A stretch of DNA of 64,000 bases. Origin: Malus domestica (taxonomy: Eukaryota > Streptophyta > Magnoliopsida > Rosales > Rosaceae). Positions 9,937-21,302 of this stretch are shown here, piece by piece. The DNA is taken from assembly GCF_042453785.1 (NCBI RefSeq), contig NC_091674.1:31445501-31509500 (forward strand), given 5' to 3'. The notes beneath the pieces are model-generated. The model was not told the DNA's origin, did not search any database, and saw nothing but the letters and a program-made list of their open reading frames with translations. Made by a program: the position numbers and the translations under genes. Position 1 is the first letter of the stretch. The number at the start of each line of letters is the position of its first letter.

Positions 9937-11721
9937 TTACAGAGGTGATGATGCCTGGCCTTTTTCCACTTCAATCCAACTGGATCCTGGCACTTTCTGC
10001 ACATCCCTAGCCTCCATTAGTTTCCTAAGCATCCCAACATCATCCCAATTGCTCAATCCAGCAAAAATGTTTGACAGTAGCACATACGTTGATGGATCCC
10101 TTCTGTTTATATCTAACGCATGCTCTGCCGCCCGCTTTCCAGTTTCTGTATCGCCATGAATCTGGCAAGCACCAAGAAGAGTTTGCCAAACCAGAACACC
10201 TGGCTTAAAGGGCATGCTCAGGATTAATTCCTCAGCTTCCTTAATGCATCCTGCTCGGCCTAGAAGATTCACCATGCATGCATAATGGTCTTCTCCTGGG
10301 GAGATTCCGTGGTCATGAGTCATGGAGGCAAAATACTTCCATCCTTCATCAATAAACCCGCCCTGGCTACATGCATAGAGTACACATATGAAGGTGATGT
10401 AATTTGGCTCAATACTGTCTTCCTCCAGCCTCATCTTATCAAAAATCTCAACAGCTTCCCTAGCTTGCCCGTTTTGTGCGCACCCCATGATCATTGCAGT
10501 CCATGACACCACAGACGGATCCTTCATTGACTGAAAAACACGCCTTGCACCCTCCATCCATCCACATTTTGCATACATGTCTAGCAGAGCGTTATCCACG
10601 CACACATCAACATCAGTACTGGTTTCGAGTTTAATTCTCAAGCCATGGAATTTCTGCCCTTCATCCAAGGAAGCCAAATTGGCACAGGCATTCAGGGCAG
10701 TTGCAAGCGTGAACTTGTTAGGCTTTATACCCACTTTCTTCATTTGATCAATAACCTCAAGCGTTTTCCTTGGCTCCCCACATTGAAGACACCCAGCAGC
10801 CATTTGGGTCCATGAGCACACATCTTTTGAAGGCATTTCATCAAAGGCTTTGAAGCCCTCCATTAACTTCTGATTCTTAATGTACATATCAGCCAACGAA
10901 TTCCCCACACAAATCTCAGCCCCATAGCCATACCTGACAAGCTGTGCATGAACTTGCTCGCCCATTTTAAGATCAGTGAGAGCAGCCAACCCAGTGAGAA
11001 CACTCGAAAATGTGTAGCTGTCGGGTTTCACTCCCTCGAGATTCATGCGACACCAGAATGTCGGTATTTCCAAATAAGAATACTGCAAGTATCCAGCCAT
11101 CACAGCATTCCAAGACACTATATCTTTATTGAGGCAATTCTCAAAAACTTCCAAAGCACTTTTTAATTCTCCATGTCTTACTAAAACAGTCAAAAACGCA
11201 TTACTGAGAAAAACATTCCACTCAAATCCTAGCCTAACGATGAATGCATAGACTTGGTAAGCTTGAGTCAGATTCCCATACAAGGAACAGGCGTGGAGGG
11301 CGCTAACCAAGGTAAACTCATTGGGCTTGGTGGTGCCGTCCCGGTGCATACGACCAAACAGAGACAGGGCTTTCTTAGGAGAGTCATGTTGGACAAAGCC
11401 CGTAATGACCGCAGACCACGACACAACATTCTTGTGAGGCATTTCATCAAACAGTTGGAGAGCATTAATAAGATCGCCGCATTTAGCATACATGTTGAGT
11501 AGATGGTTTTGAAGAAAAGGACAGAAGGGCAGAAGGCCTCTGATGAGTTTAGCATGGAGTGCTCTGCCATGGGGTAAGTTAGAGGTCTGGGCACAATAAC
11601 GCAAGAAACCGGAGTAAGTCTGTTCCCCTGTGGCCAAGTTGTGTGTGGATTTTGATACGATAAGCGTAAATGTATATCCAAGAAGAGCGCGAGTACCCGG
11701 GCGGGAGCGGGGACGGAGCAT
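9937..11721 (-). CDS. Pentatricopeptide repeat protein, PLS class with E-type end
   Basis: An intronless gene of 594 residues, as usual for plant PPR proteins. About a dozen PPR-like motifs run from residue 50 to near 530, with repeated signatures such as NHLLNMYAKCG, DEMPHKNVVSWSAVI, NALLDMYAKCGWMEGARRVF and VSWTAMIMG, in the alternating lengths of the PLS class. The C-terminus has the E-motif phrase VPGSSWIEVEKG and then stops after seven more residues. There is no E+ or DYW deaminase domain, so if it acts in C-to-U editing it would need a partner in trans. The N-terminus is Arg-rich (MLRPRSRPGTRALLG), suggesting organelle import, probably mitochondrial. PPR proteins bind organelle RNA in a sequence-specific way; the target is not readable here. 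The ATG chosen is the first in frame. Confidence 0.92.
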   Translation of the reverse strand: MLRPRSRPGTRALLGYTFTLIVSKSTHNLATGEQTYSGFLRYCAQTSNLPHGRALHAKLIRGLLPFCPFLQNHLLNMYAKCGDLINALQLFDEMPHKNVVSWSAVITGFVQHDSPKKALSLFGRMHRDGTTKPNEFTLVSALHACSLYGNLTQAYQVYAFIVRLGFEWNVFLSNAFLTVLVRHGELKSALEVFENCLNKDIVSWNAVMAGYLQYSYLEIPTFWCRMNLEGVKPDSYTFSSVLTGLAALTDLKMGEQVHAQLVRYGYGAEICVGNSLADMYIKNQKLMEGFKAFDEMPSKDVCSWTQMAAGCLQCGEPRKTLEVIDQMKKVGIKPNKFTLATALNACANLASLDEGQKFHGLRIKLETSTDVDVCVDNALLDMYAKCGWMEGARRVFQSMKDPSVVSWTAMIMGCAQNGQAREAVEIFDKMRLEEDSIEPNYITFICVLYACSQGGFIDEGWKYFASMTHDHGISPGEDHYACMVNLLGRAGCIKEAEELILSMPFKPGVLVWQTLLGACQIHGDTETGKRAAEHALDINRRDPSTYVLLSNIFAGLSNWDDVGMLRKLMEARDVQKVPGSSWIEVEKGQASSPL

Positions 11722-12443
11722 CTATCTACCCAAGTTGTTTACTTTTTATCCAACGTGACTGCTTTGGTTTTTGTCTCGTTTTTCTTTAGGAATAATTTTA
11801 ATTTTCTCTTTTTTTTTTGTCAAATTTTAATTTGCACTAAAAAAAAAAAAAATTACCTTTTCAAATTATGAAACTTGTTGGTCTGTTTCCTATGCGGAAA
11901 TTAATCATGAAATTCCTCAACCACAGCGAACCACTTGATCGAAAAAAATAAAAAAAATAAAAAAAACAAGTGGTCCTTTACCACAATATTGAACCCTTGC
12001 ATAACGGCATGACTTCGAACTATCGTTTGAAAAAAAAACAAAAAAAACCAAGCCCCTTCACTGCATGCATGAATGGTGCTTTTGGCTCATCCAATCTTCA
12101 TATTCTGTCTTCAAAAAGTAATAATGATATTATGATAACGTACCAAATTTAATAATTTATCGTACGACTGAAATTAAAACTGCTCAAATGTTACATTGTA
12201 AAATCTCTCAACGATACAATGAACAAAACCGTTGTAATTCAGAGGCAAAAAGACGACCTTCCAATTAAGGGTTCCGGATCAGATCAGTAACTTCAGTGCC
12301 ACAAACCAAGTCTAAGAAAAGAAAATTACGCTTTTACTATCTTCTAAAAACCCTATCTCAAGACTCCAATCTCTCCGCCCTTCATCTAACCATGTTCCTT
12401 CACTATTGTCCTTTCCTTCCTTGTAGCTGCAAGAGAGCCGGAC
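11722..12443. other. Intergenic: PPR promoter side and STT3B 3' flank
   Basis: T-rich and A-rich low-complexity sequence near the PPR start, with poly-A runs near 11840 and 11940-11966. The part from about 12,150 to 12,443 probably contains the 3' untranslated region of STT3B. No separate gene. Confidence 0.45.
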
Positions 12444-15400
12444 TTACCACCTATTATTTGGTGGTTTCACTTTGTAAATACGAACAATCCAATTCGACGT
12501 TGTGAATGCCTCTTCCAGGTATTCAAGTTTGATATCCTTATTTCCAATTTCAACACCCCGTGCACGATCATACCTGTCAATCAAAACAACGACAATCAGC
12601 TATTTGGCATAGGTTGCACATGCTCATGCACTGCAAGCATATAAGCATACAGATGTGCTTATGCAATAATTTACTCTCCATTTTCACCCAATAATGTACT
12701 AGGCTTCAACTAGTAGTGTAAACCCAAGCCAGCGGTAAATTACCAGTCTACTGCTGCCTTTAATGCAATATAAAACTCAGGAAGAGCACCTAGAATTATC
12801 AATCTTGGAATATTATGGCCATTCTCTCAATAAGGACTCCGGTTTCTACGTTTTCTATTTGTCAATCAGTTTAGACAATTGTTGTAGTGTCTCATACTCC
12901 ACATGCTGTGCTTTTGCATTACACTTGTGCATTTGTTTGCACGGAAGCATGCACACCTATAGTTGTTATCAAGGCACGTGAAACTTACCCAGGTGGTTTG
13001 CCATACTCTGTCGTCAGCTCTCCAAATCGATAGTAAGACAGCTTGTACCTAATCACCATAAAAATGGAAAAAAAAAAAAATCATTCCTGTACAGAACTAG
13101 ACATAATACGTAAGGAACACAAATGGTATAATAATTTTCAAATGGATAATTCATCGAAGGGTCTCTGACTAATTTTGAGTGAGATAGCACCCTAATACCC
13201 CACACATTAGAACCAGTGGTCCAGCAGAAATGAAACTCGATTTACATTATGATATACAGCACACTTACATCAATCACTAGGCCTTAAGGATTGCAAACCA
13301 AAACATCATCAAACCAATTAGCTCTTTAACTATTTTCAAGCCAATATAAGGTGTTATTTTATGACTAAAAGTTTGAGAGAATTCATTCATAAAAGAACAA
13401 TCAAAATCATAAGCTCAGTGTAACAAGCATAGGTTTTCCATTTTTGCCTACTTTAAGGCATCATACCGATTTTCATACACACAAATTGTTCTGGATTATG
13501 GAACCCCTTTGGACGCATGTGTTTTTTCTTTTACTATGTTCGTGAAATGAAGTAAGGTGTGGTCCCACTAGGGAAAAAGATGAAATCATTAGCTCTGTTA
13601 AAAAATCTCACATGTATGCACATAACATATGTTTGCACATCTTAGCTGCGTTATGAAACTTACATGAGACAGTTCAACATCTTGGGAGCTGCACCTTTGT
13701 CAACACGATATTCACCATTAACAAGGTAATCAGGTTCCTTAATTACAGGAAATACTCCACCCCCAATTCTCACCATCCACAGAAATCTGGCATGAAGAAA
13801 TTTGTATTACTATATAGTGAAAGCAGAAAAATAACTAACAAGATTATTACTTTCAATTATATTGAACAAAATGGTTCTGAAGAAGCTTCAGAAACATGGA
13901 TACAAACGTCAGACAACACTGTCATAAAATGCTTTACCAAATAGCAAGTGATGTTCAAAAGTTTAAATAAATTCTTATGAACTTACTTGTTGATATCATC
14001 AGAAGAATAACCTGTAACACCACCAAATACAACTAAGACATAGTCGACGTCAAGCGATCTCATTATGTCATATGCCTCATCTTCATAAGATGACATTGCA
14101 CGCCCAACTGTAGCAATGTGCGTATTGTTCCAGGTGTTATTGTCAACTATAACAGTTCTGTTTCCCATTGCAGTGATTTGGTACCCATAATCCCACCATG
14201 ACATCACTTTAGCATCTGGAGGAGTATTCTGACGAAGCCAAAAGTATGCCTCACGGTAATCATCAAATATGACCCTGTTCCCATGGGCACCCCTCGCAGC
14301 CAGAACAATTGAGGGAGATGAGTATGCCTCTGACGTGACCCAGGTACAGTGAGTTGCATACTTACTAAGCAAGTAGAATGCACCAAAGAGTAAGACAAGA
14401 GCACCATTTTTTTGAAAAGGCTGAGATTGATCAATTGAACCCTGCTTGTTACACAAATGTTAGCAAGATACTACGTGTTATATACTGTAATTAAAAAATA
14501 AAACAAAAAAGGGTACTTGATATATAACACCAAAATATCTCAAAAGAAAATCACATGGGTGGTTCTAAACGCACGATCACGATCTCCTCGCCACCATTAA
14601 GAACCAAAATCCATACTCACTAACCATGGATCCAAATCAGACAGCAGATATTTATTCAGAAAATTAATTTTCTTTCTAGAGACTCAAATATCAGCCATTG
14701 CATTTGGTTCAAATAGACGGTGAGTATGGACTCTGTATTCAACAGTGAGCAAGAGATCAACACTGCAAGTATATGTTTGTGTGTATGTATGCATATAAAG
14801 GAGTAAAGATGTCACCTTTGAAGAACCCTTTGTGCTGCTGGTGCCTTTGGTGGAACCAGTTTGGGAAACCTTGTCCTTTGCCCTTGCCAACTGTGTCAAA
14901 TTCTTTATAGTCGCAGAGACAGCAATGGCACTAATAAGACAAACTGCAGGTGTGGCAACAAGAATCAACCGAACCATGACACCAGCAAAGTACATGCTTG
15001 TAAGACCATACATTACTACAAATATGGTGGCATCTGACAAACGCTTGAAGCAGAAGTAGAGACCGGCAGGGAAAAGGAAGAGCAAGATATGAAAATCGAA
15101 CATAAAAGATGACCAAGCCGTCGGTTGGTGCTCAGAGACAGATGCAATAATAGGAATGTGATCCTTGGCATATGTTGGATCTAGCAAGGAATAAAACCGC
15201 CCTGTCCATGGAGAGATATAGCCAGATGCAGTGCCGACTCCCAAGGCAACACCACCAACGCCTACAGCGCAGGTGACAGTGATCCTTAAAAAGGCTTGAA
15301 ACATCTTAGAGTCACTTAGTAGGTGCTTGACATAATCTAAGAAGTAAAATACCTGCCAACCCCATCCCCCGTGTCACCAAACAAACATGAAAAATGAAGT

Positions 15401-16418
15401 AAGTACCAAGAAATGAATTGACAAAAAGACACAGATAAACTGAGTTAATGTATGGAATGGAAAAGCAACCTAAGGAAAACAACCTACCAACCTGCATCAA
15501 GAAGAAGACGCCCATGGCAGCCATGTGCTCCCCAGACTGAACGTGCTGAAAGCCGACAAAGCGAATTTGCATAGCGAGCAACATTCCGAGAATATAAGTG
15601 CAATTGTAGGCGACATACAACCTCATGGAATATCGCCCGGTGATCAAAAGCACCAAAACGTAAAGGGGAATCAAGTTAATTATAAAGATATAACCTCCCC
15701 AGGCAGAGACCATGTAGAAGTAGCCCAATGCGGAGCCCAACGCCCAAGCGAGCGAGCCGGTGTTGACGGCCTTGACGAACAAGTAAAACGTCAGCAACAG
15801 GGCGAAAATGGCGACACCCTCATTGTCGTAGGAGCCGGCCACCGATCTGGAGATGTAGCCGGGGCAAATGGCGATCAATGCGGCGGCGACAAGGCCGGCG
15901 CCGGTGTCCCAAATCTCTTTACCGAAGAAATATGCTACGAGGGTGGTGTTGGAGGCGAAAAATGGAGCGGTCAGGACGCAGACTTCGCGAATGTGTACGG
16001 CGAAGCTGAGGAATCGGAGGGCCCAGTAGATGATGGCAGCGGTGACCATGAGGCCAGGGTAGAGGGTGCCGCCGATGATCCGACCCAAGGGGTACCAACT
16101 CTCGGAGTCGAACCAGTTCCAGAATTCGTAGAAGCCCTTCTCGGTAAGGTAGAGGGTAGTACGGTAATTGAAATAGGGATCGAACTCGTGGATCATGGAC
16201 TCGTAGCGGAGGACGCTGAAGAGGCGGGTGATGAAGGCGAGGACGTAGACCAAGCAGAGGATGGAGACTCGGATCAGGAGCTCCTGCTGCTTGGTCTTCA
16301 GTTTTAGGGTTTTGAACGAGAAGTTGCCGAGGAGACCTGACATGGATGTGGCTAGGGGCGGAGATTGGCCGGTTTTCGTGGTGGCTGTGGCGTTGAGGGG
16401 CTCCGTTTTTCCGACCAT
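12444..16418 (-). CDS. STT3B: Dolichyl-diphosphooligosaccharide-protein glycosyltransferase subunit STT3B
   Basis: Six exons on the minus strand: 16418-15492, 15352-14816, 14441-13987, 13786-13664, 13048-12989 and 12573-12444, all GT-AG and in phase, giving 743 residues (Arabidopsis STT3B is of similar length). It is the catalytic subunit of the ER oligosaccharyltransferase, which moves the preassembled glycan from dolichol to Asn-X-Ser/Thr sites. Exon 1 has the lumenal [10 protein letters not shown] segment with the metal-binding Asp and many membrane spans. Exon 3 has the signature SWWDYGYQ (about residues 569-576) and the self-glycosylation-type NNTWNNT segment. The C-terminus PPNNRW fits the family. 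The start chosen is MVGKTEP, which aligns with family N-termini; an upstream in-frame extension exists but is less likely. STT3B rather than STT3A is inferred from the N-terminal region from memory. It is divergent from NRPB7, with 575 bp between the ATGs. Confidence 0.95.
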
Positions 16419-16993
16419 GATGTTGGTGTTTCGTTTGAGAAAGAAACGAACTGGAGCGAACTGAATTTCAGGGGTTTGCACTTTTCAGTTGCGTTTCACT
16501 TGTACACTTAAAAGTGGTAGGAGTGACATTTTAGGGATGACACAAGCACGAAAGACAAGGATCAAGGATCAGGAAGGGGATCTGCTCCTGCGATTACAAG
16601 TGCGATCACAGGGACGACACAAGCACGACAGACAAGGATCAAGGATCAGGAAGGGGATCTGCTCCTGCGATTACGAGTGCCATCACTCGCCGCGACGCAA
16701 CTTGTTTAGGAGAATCTCCCGCAGGTCAAACATTAACAGTGTTGGACTTGGATATTTTGGGCTCTTGCTTTATTTGGGCTGGCTGGGCCCTCGAATTGGG
16801 ATTTCCTTTTTACTATGATGTCTTCGTCTCACGGAGACAAGGTTAGGTATCTGCCTTGCTACAGCGAGGGAAAGAGTATCTCTCTGGAGAGAGAAGGAAG
16901 TAAGAAGTTCCTAGTTGGAAGGGTTAGGGCAAACATCGAATTCTCAATTTCCAACTCGTCAATCAGAATTGAGAGATTCAGGGAGAAGGAAAG
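16419..16993. promoter_or_regulatory. Divergent STT3B/NRPB7 promoter region
   Basis: The two start codons lie 575 bp apart on opposite strands, so this segment must hold both 5' leaders and both promoters. It contains a 77-bp tandem duplication at about 16,538-16,691. The remainder includes a pyrimidine/purine-rich leader before NRPB7 (AGAGAGAAGGAAG near 16,880). No TATA box could be assigned with confidence. Confidence 0.6.
16538..16691. repeat. 77-bp direct tandem duplication in the shared promoter
   Basis: CACAAGCACGA begins at 16541 and again at 16618. The following 70 bases (through GGATCAAGGATCAGGAAGGG and CTGCTCCTGCGATTAC) are repeated with only a few differences: AAAGACAAGG versus ACAGACAAGG, TACAAG versus TACGAG, and GCGATCAC versus GCCATCAC. 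Two copies, and each has an internal GGATCAAGGATCA near-repeat. Confidence 0.92.
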
Positions 16994-17112
16994 ATGTTCT
17001 TCCATATAGTGCTGGAGAGGAACATGCAGCTTCATCCTCGCCACTTTGGCCGCAATCTCCGTGAAAATCTCGTTTCCAAGCTCATGAAAGATGTCGAAGG
17101 CACTTGCAGGTT

Positions 17113-17148
<36 letters not shown>

Positions 17149-19051
17149 GCTTTATTTTTTCTTGTATTGTTTGCTTTATGCTGTTGGGTTATGCATTACA
17201 CGTCAGAACACGAAAACAAACCAAAAGTTGCTTCTTGTCGATCCTTTACCACGTTCTTTTCTCCTATCCAATTCAATATTGACATTCAAGTGCTTTACTT
17301 AGTGTCTTTCAAACCAAATATATGGCAGATTCTCCATCACGGGTTGGGATGGATCTAGTAGTTGATATGAATACTTTTTGTGCAGTGGTCAACATGGATT
17401 TGTGGTTGCAATTACGGGCATAGAAAACATTGGGAAAGGGATGATTCGTGATGGGACAGGCTTCGTCTCATTCCCCATCAAGTACCAGTGTGTTGTTTTC
17501 AGACCATTCAAAGGAGAGATCTTAGAAGCTGTTGTTACCATGGTCAACAAGGTATGCTTTTCCTCTTTCACCTATTAACGTTTTATCATCAGTGTTCTTA
17601 CTTTGCTTTTGCAAGCTCTTGTATTCTGTATAATACTAACTGCAGAAAATGTAATGTCATCTCCAAATTTTATAGATGGGATTCTTTGCTGAGGCTGGTC
17701 CTGTTCAAATCTTTGTTTCGAACCACGTAAGTATCTCTTCCCCCTTTGATTATTCTGAGCAGTGATAAGCATTATCCATATCTTGTTAGAAAACTTTGTT
17801 TTCCATAATGTTATCGAGTACAAAGTTGTAAACTTTTGCAAGGACTTGGGTTGTATTGTTGCTATGTTATTCTTTTACCTTTGCCGTCATTTACCCCCTT
17901 CCTTCCAAATAACAAGTTCTACTCAACTTTTTAAATAAAATGTCAGTCTAAAGAATGATATACTTTTAAGTTAGTCAATCTTGTATCTTTCTTTAAAACA
18001 TAATCTATGTTGTATTTTGGCTTTGTCACCCAACCGGTGATGGCCAGCACGCCTCGAGTTCGGTCCTCACTGGAAACTAGTGTCGAGGTGTGGCATAAGT
18101 AGTGGTCTACTAGTCTTTTATACAAAGGAATAATTCTCATAAGCAATAATTCTATGAGATTTGTACTTTCTCAACTTCTTTGGATTATAGGTTTCTGGTT
18201 TTTGGAGTTTAAAGAGTACTTGTTTCTTTTGCTGTCTCAGTTAATGGGTTAAACTAACATGTCATAATCATTATGTTTTCCATATACAGTGTATGTTAAT
18301 GTCCTCATCTTGTTTTGTAGTTGATACCGGATGACATGGAGTTCCAGATTGGGGATATGCCAAACTATACAACATCAGATGGATCAGTATGCTTCTGTTT
18401 CAAATGATTCTCAGCTGTTTCTTTTAGCTTAGATTTATACGGTTAAACATTGATTTCTTGTTATTTTGCAGGTTAAGATTCAGAAAGACAGCGAAGTGCG
18501 ATTAAAGATAATTGGAACCCGAGTAGATGCTACTGAAATTGTATACCCTCAATCTGTTTTCTCTTCTCTCCGTGACTTGTATGTTTTGCCATTTTCCTTG
18601 TACTGTCCAAGTGATTCAGCTTTAGTTATGGACGAAAAGGGTAGGGTGAGGATGATTTAGAGGCGTAAAGTAGCAGCGTCATCCTAGCCTTCTAGGAATG
18701 GTCCTGTTTACCCTTGATTAGTCAGCGTGTCATATTTTGAATTTTCAACACTAAATCATACTGAATGTGGTGTGGTGGGATGATCATCATGATCCAACCC
18801 TACATTCTGATGAATTTCCTGCTTGTTTGATCCTGGTTCTCCGCCATAGTCAGTTTTTTACGCATTTAGTTTCTTAGAGCCTGGCTGAAGCCACTTCTAT
18901 AGAAAGGGGCTAGAATCGTTTTGTCCTTCATGATATTTAGCGTCTTTTTGTTTGTTTCTGATACTAGTTTTTCCCTCTAATTTTGCAGTTCTGCATTGGC
19001 ACCATAAAGGACGATTTCTTGGGTGTGATAAACGATCCTACGACTGCTTAA
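16994..19051 (+). CDS. NRPB7: DNA-directed RNA polymerase II subunit RPB7
   Basis: Six exons: 16994-17109, 17386-17551, 17676-17726, 18321-18386, 18472-18540 and 18989-19051, all GT-AG and in phase, giving 176 residues, the standard length. RPB7 pairs with RPB4 to form the stalk of RNA polymerase II, which binds nascent RNA and takes part in initiation and mRNA decay. The N-terminal half ([20 protein letters not shown]) is the RPB7 N-terminal domain, and the C-terminal half (from about residue 80, including [16 protein letters not shown] and [13 protein letters not shown]) is the S1/OB RNA-binding fold ending [11 protein letters not shown]. The match to Arabidopsis NRPB7 is very close. Intron 1 starts with GTTGTCC followed at once by a (TC)n run. 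It is head-to-head with STT3B. Confidence 0.96.
17114..17145. repeat. (TC)n microsatellite beside the NRPB7 intron 1 donor
   Basis: About 15 CT units begin only a few bases after the intron 1 donor of NRPB7 (donor at 17110). Confidence 0.88.
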
Positions 19052-19440
19052 TGAAGTTGGGATATTGTGGGCATAGACATTTGCCCGTTTGCCTTGTGGC
19101 ATTTGAACTGTTGCATAGCCGAGTAGCGTGGAATTTTTGTGTTTAACTGGCGGAACGTTTAGACTTGCCTTGTAATCCTAGAACAGATAAAACCATTCTT
19201 GAATTTGTGTACATTCTAATCTTATATTTACTAGTCACAACAGTACTAATTCATGTTTTATTGTTTTGTGATCGGTCGATTTGTACATAGTATTTCGTCT
19301 AAATTGCATAGATCATCCCTGTGGTCCAGAGTAAGTCTCAGACTTGGTGAAGTCCGTTGCCATTTAGTACTACGGTCAAGTGATATTTCTCATCACTTAT
19401 TATGAGTGAGAAGTCTTAGGTTTAAGTCTCGTTAAAGGTG
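19052..19440. other. NRPB7 3' flank
   Basis: Probable 3' untranslated region and downstream sequence. It includes common repeat phrases (GTCTCAGACTTGGTGAAGTCC..., GAGTGAGAAGTCTTAGGTTTAAGTC) that occur in variant form near 51,440 and 56,930, so part of it is interspersed repeat. Confidence 0.4.
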
Positions 19441-19448
19441 AATTTGAA

Positions 19449-19645
19449 GGATTTGGATCCTCTCCTGAGCCCAAGGAGAGGATCCTCCTGACCACGAAGT
19501 GTGAGCAGTTGTTTTCATTCAACGGTTACAAATATGGGGTTCTTTTAAAGTTATAATAATTATAACTGTTAAATGAAAATCCAACGGCTTACACTCCTTG
19601 GTCAAGAGGATCCTTTCCTTGGGCTTAGGAGAGGATCCAAATCCG
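19449..19645. mobile_element. MITE with GGATCC-rich inverted ends
   Basis: The left end GGATTTGGATCCTCTCCTGA is mirrored at the right end as TAGGAGAGGATCCAAATCC. Inside the left arm a second GGAGAGGATCCTCCTGACCA faces TGGTCAAGAGGATCCTTTCC in the right arm, so the whole unit of about 200 bp is foldback-shaped. The centre is AT-rich with CAACGG phrases. Non-coding. Confidence 0.7.
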
Positions 19646-20115
19646 AATTTGAACTGCATAATTGATAGCCCATTATGAACCTTATTTCACTTCCACCCCC
19701 TTGTGTGTTGTTTGTTAAAAAAAAAAAATCAAGATTTCTATCCAAGCCTTGTCATTTGTTGTTCACGTGTAGGGTAATAGTCCTTTCACGCTTAAATCGA
19801 AGTAACTTGTGAAAACTAAGGGTCTGTTTGGTATTCTATATGAAATTTTTTATCATTTCTCAAAACATATCTTAAGAATATTTCTTGAAAACAATTTTCT
19901 TTAAGACTAAAAAATTTGATTGGTTTGCGATTTAAAATTTTTAAATATTACGGCTTAAATTAGACAAATAGATATAAAAAGAGAGGGATGGAGGAAAGGG
20001 AGAAAGAGGAGAAATGAGGAAAGAAAGTAAGAGATAATTGAAAGAAAGAAAAATAAGATAGATGATCGGACGAGATAAAGAGGAAGAGGAGTGAGAGAAA
20101 GAACAATTTTTTCAT

Positions 20116-20260
20116 TGTGATCGGAACACAGGGGGGTGATACACCACGTGTTTTTATATAAGTGGTGAGAAATTTTATTTTTTAAGTTAAACTTTTTAAC
20201 ACACATATCTCACTATTTGTATAATGACACGTGGTGTACCACCCTGTATACTGATCACAC
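20116..20260. mobile_element. Foldback MITE (about 145 bp) with CACGTG in both arms
   Basis: The left arm runs GTGATCGGAACACAGGGGGG, TGATACACCACGTGT.... The right arm is its near reverse complement, ...ACACGTGGTGTACCACCCTG and TATACTGATCACAC. Inverted repeats cover nearly the whole element, meeting around 20,190. The arms each contain an ACGTG core, which could act as a bZIP or bHLH site, but that is speculation. Confidence 0.75.
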
Positions 20261-20404
20261 TGAAAATTTTCTCAAAAATAACCGAGAGAATGAAGAGAGC
20301 AGATTGGATGAGAGACAAAAAGGGTAAAAAAAAAAAAGAGTGGGAGAGAGATAGATTTGGAATGAGAGGGGAGGAGAGAGAGAGAAAATAAATGAGTGAG
20401 TTTA

Positions 20405-21170
20405 GAGCAAGTCCACCCCAAAGGGTAGGTCGACTCACAGTCCACAAAATGGCCCGGCAGGCATAAAAAGTGCTTCAACCCAGCCTAATAGGCTGGGAAT
20501 AGGCTGACACACAGCCCAAGCCGTCCTATAAGGTGGCCCAAAATGTGTAGAGCCAAGGCCCGGCCTATGTGACATCATGCTGATACTAGTGTGACGTCAC
20601 ATGCCATTTCAATTTTTTTTGCGCTTCGCGTGTGGAAAACACGCGCACGTGGTCACGAGTGGCCGACAACATCGCAGAGGTGGGGCCCACTATGCAGGAG
20701 CACTATGGTGTTCTTCCGTGTGGATACGTGGCACAATGAGGATCGTTGGATTTCCAGCGGCTATTTTTTTGAGCCGTTGGATTTCCAACGGTAAAAAAAA
20801 TTGAAATTGAAATTTAATGGCTACTGACATGGCACAATGAGGACCATTCGATTTTTAGATCAACAGTCCAGATTTTTTGACCAAAAAACTTAAAAAAAAA
20901 TAAATTAAATGTTAGAAATTAATAATATTTTTTTATAAAGTCAGAAATTAAAAATCAAATTAATTTTTTTATTATTTTATAATAAAAATTAATAATATTT
21001 TAATAAAATTGACTAGCCTATTTAGTTTTAGGGTTGGATATGCATTTGGCCAATTAAACTGTTTATGGGGTCTATTACTGTTCACTGAATGAATTAAATA
21101 GGTTGAATGAATTGTTCATTAGATTTAAGTAGAGTACCAAACAGATTTTAAAAGTTTAGCAAGGCAGGAG
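20405..21170. repeat. Unclassified interspersed repeat, probably a DNA-transposon derivative
   Basis: A block with GC-rich left half (GGCCCGGCAGGC, ...GGCTGGGAATAGGCTGACAC...) and a very AT-rich right half stands out from its surroundings. Short phrases repeat inside it: CGTTGGATTTCCA-CGGCTA/CCAACGG, and GACATGGCACAATGAGGA twice (near 20,728 and 20,826). I recognise the style of a Rosaceae MITE or non-autonomous element but could not define both ends. Confidence 0.35.
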
Positions 21171-21270
21171 TTGGCTTCTAAAGTGGTTAGAAGCATTATC
21201 TATGCATCAGAGGTTTCTTCTACCATTTTTCACATCCCAATGCGGTTGTAAAGTCTGGCCAAAACACTTC

Positions 21271-21302
21271 GAATAAAAATTAAAAAAAAAAAAAAAAAAA
21301 AA
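21271..21302. repeat. Poly-A run inside a short duplication
   Basis: An A-run of about 26 bases is bracketed by the phrase AAGTCTGGCCAAA-CAC, which occurs at 21,252 and again at 21,301. This resembles an A-tailed insertion between short direct repeats, or slippage. Confidence 0.5.

Noticed and set aside
15525-16307. 260-codon plus-strand open frame
   Set aside because: It is the exact antisense of STT3B exon 1 and its composition is explained by that exon.
18541-18660. NRPB7 read-through frame after exon 5
   Set aside because: It arises only by retaining intron 5; the conserved C-terminus [13 protein letters not shown] is encoded by exon 6 at 18,989.
19955-20478. Overlapping minus-strand frames rich in Leu, Phe and Ser
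   Set aside because: They come from GA-rich simple sequence and MITE arms and have no conserved features.
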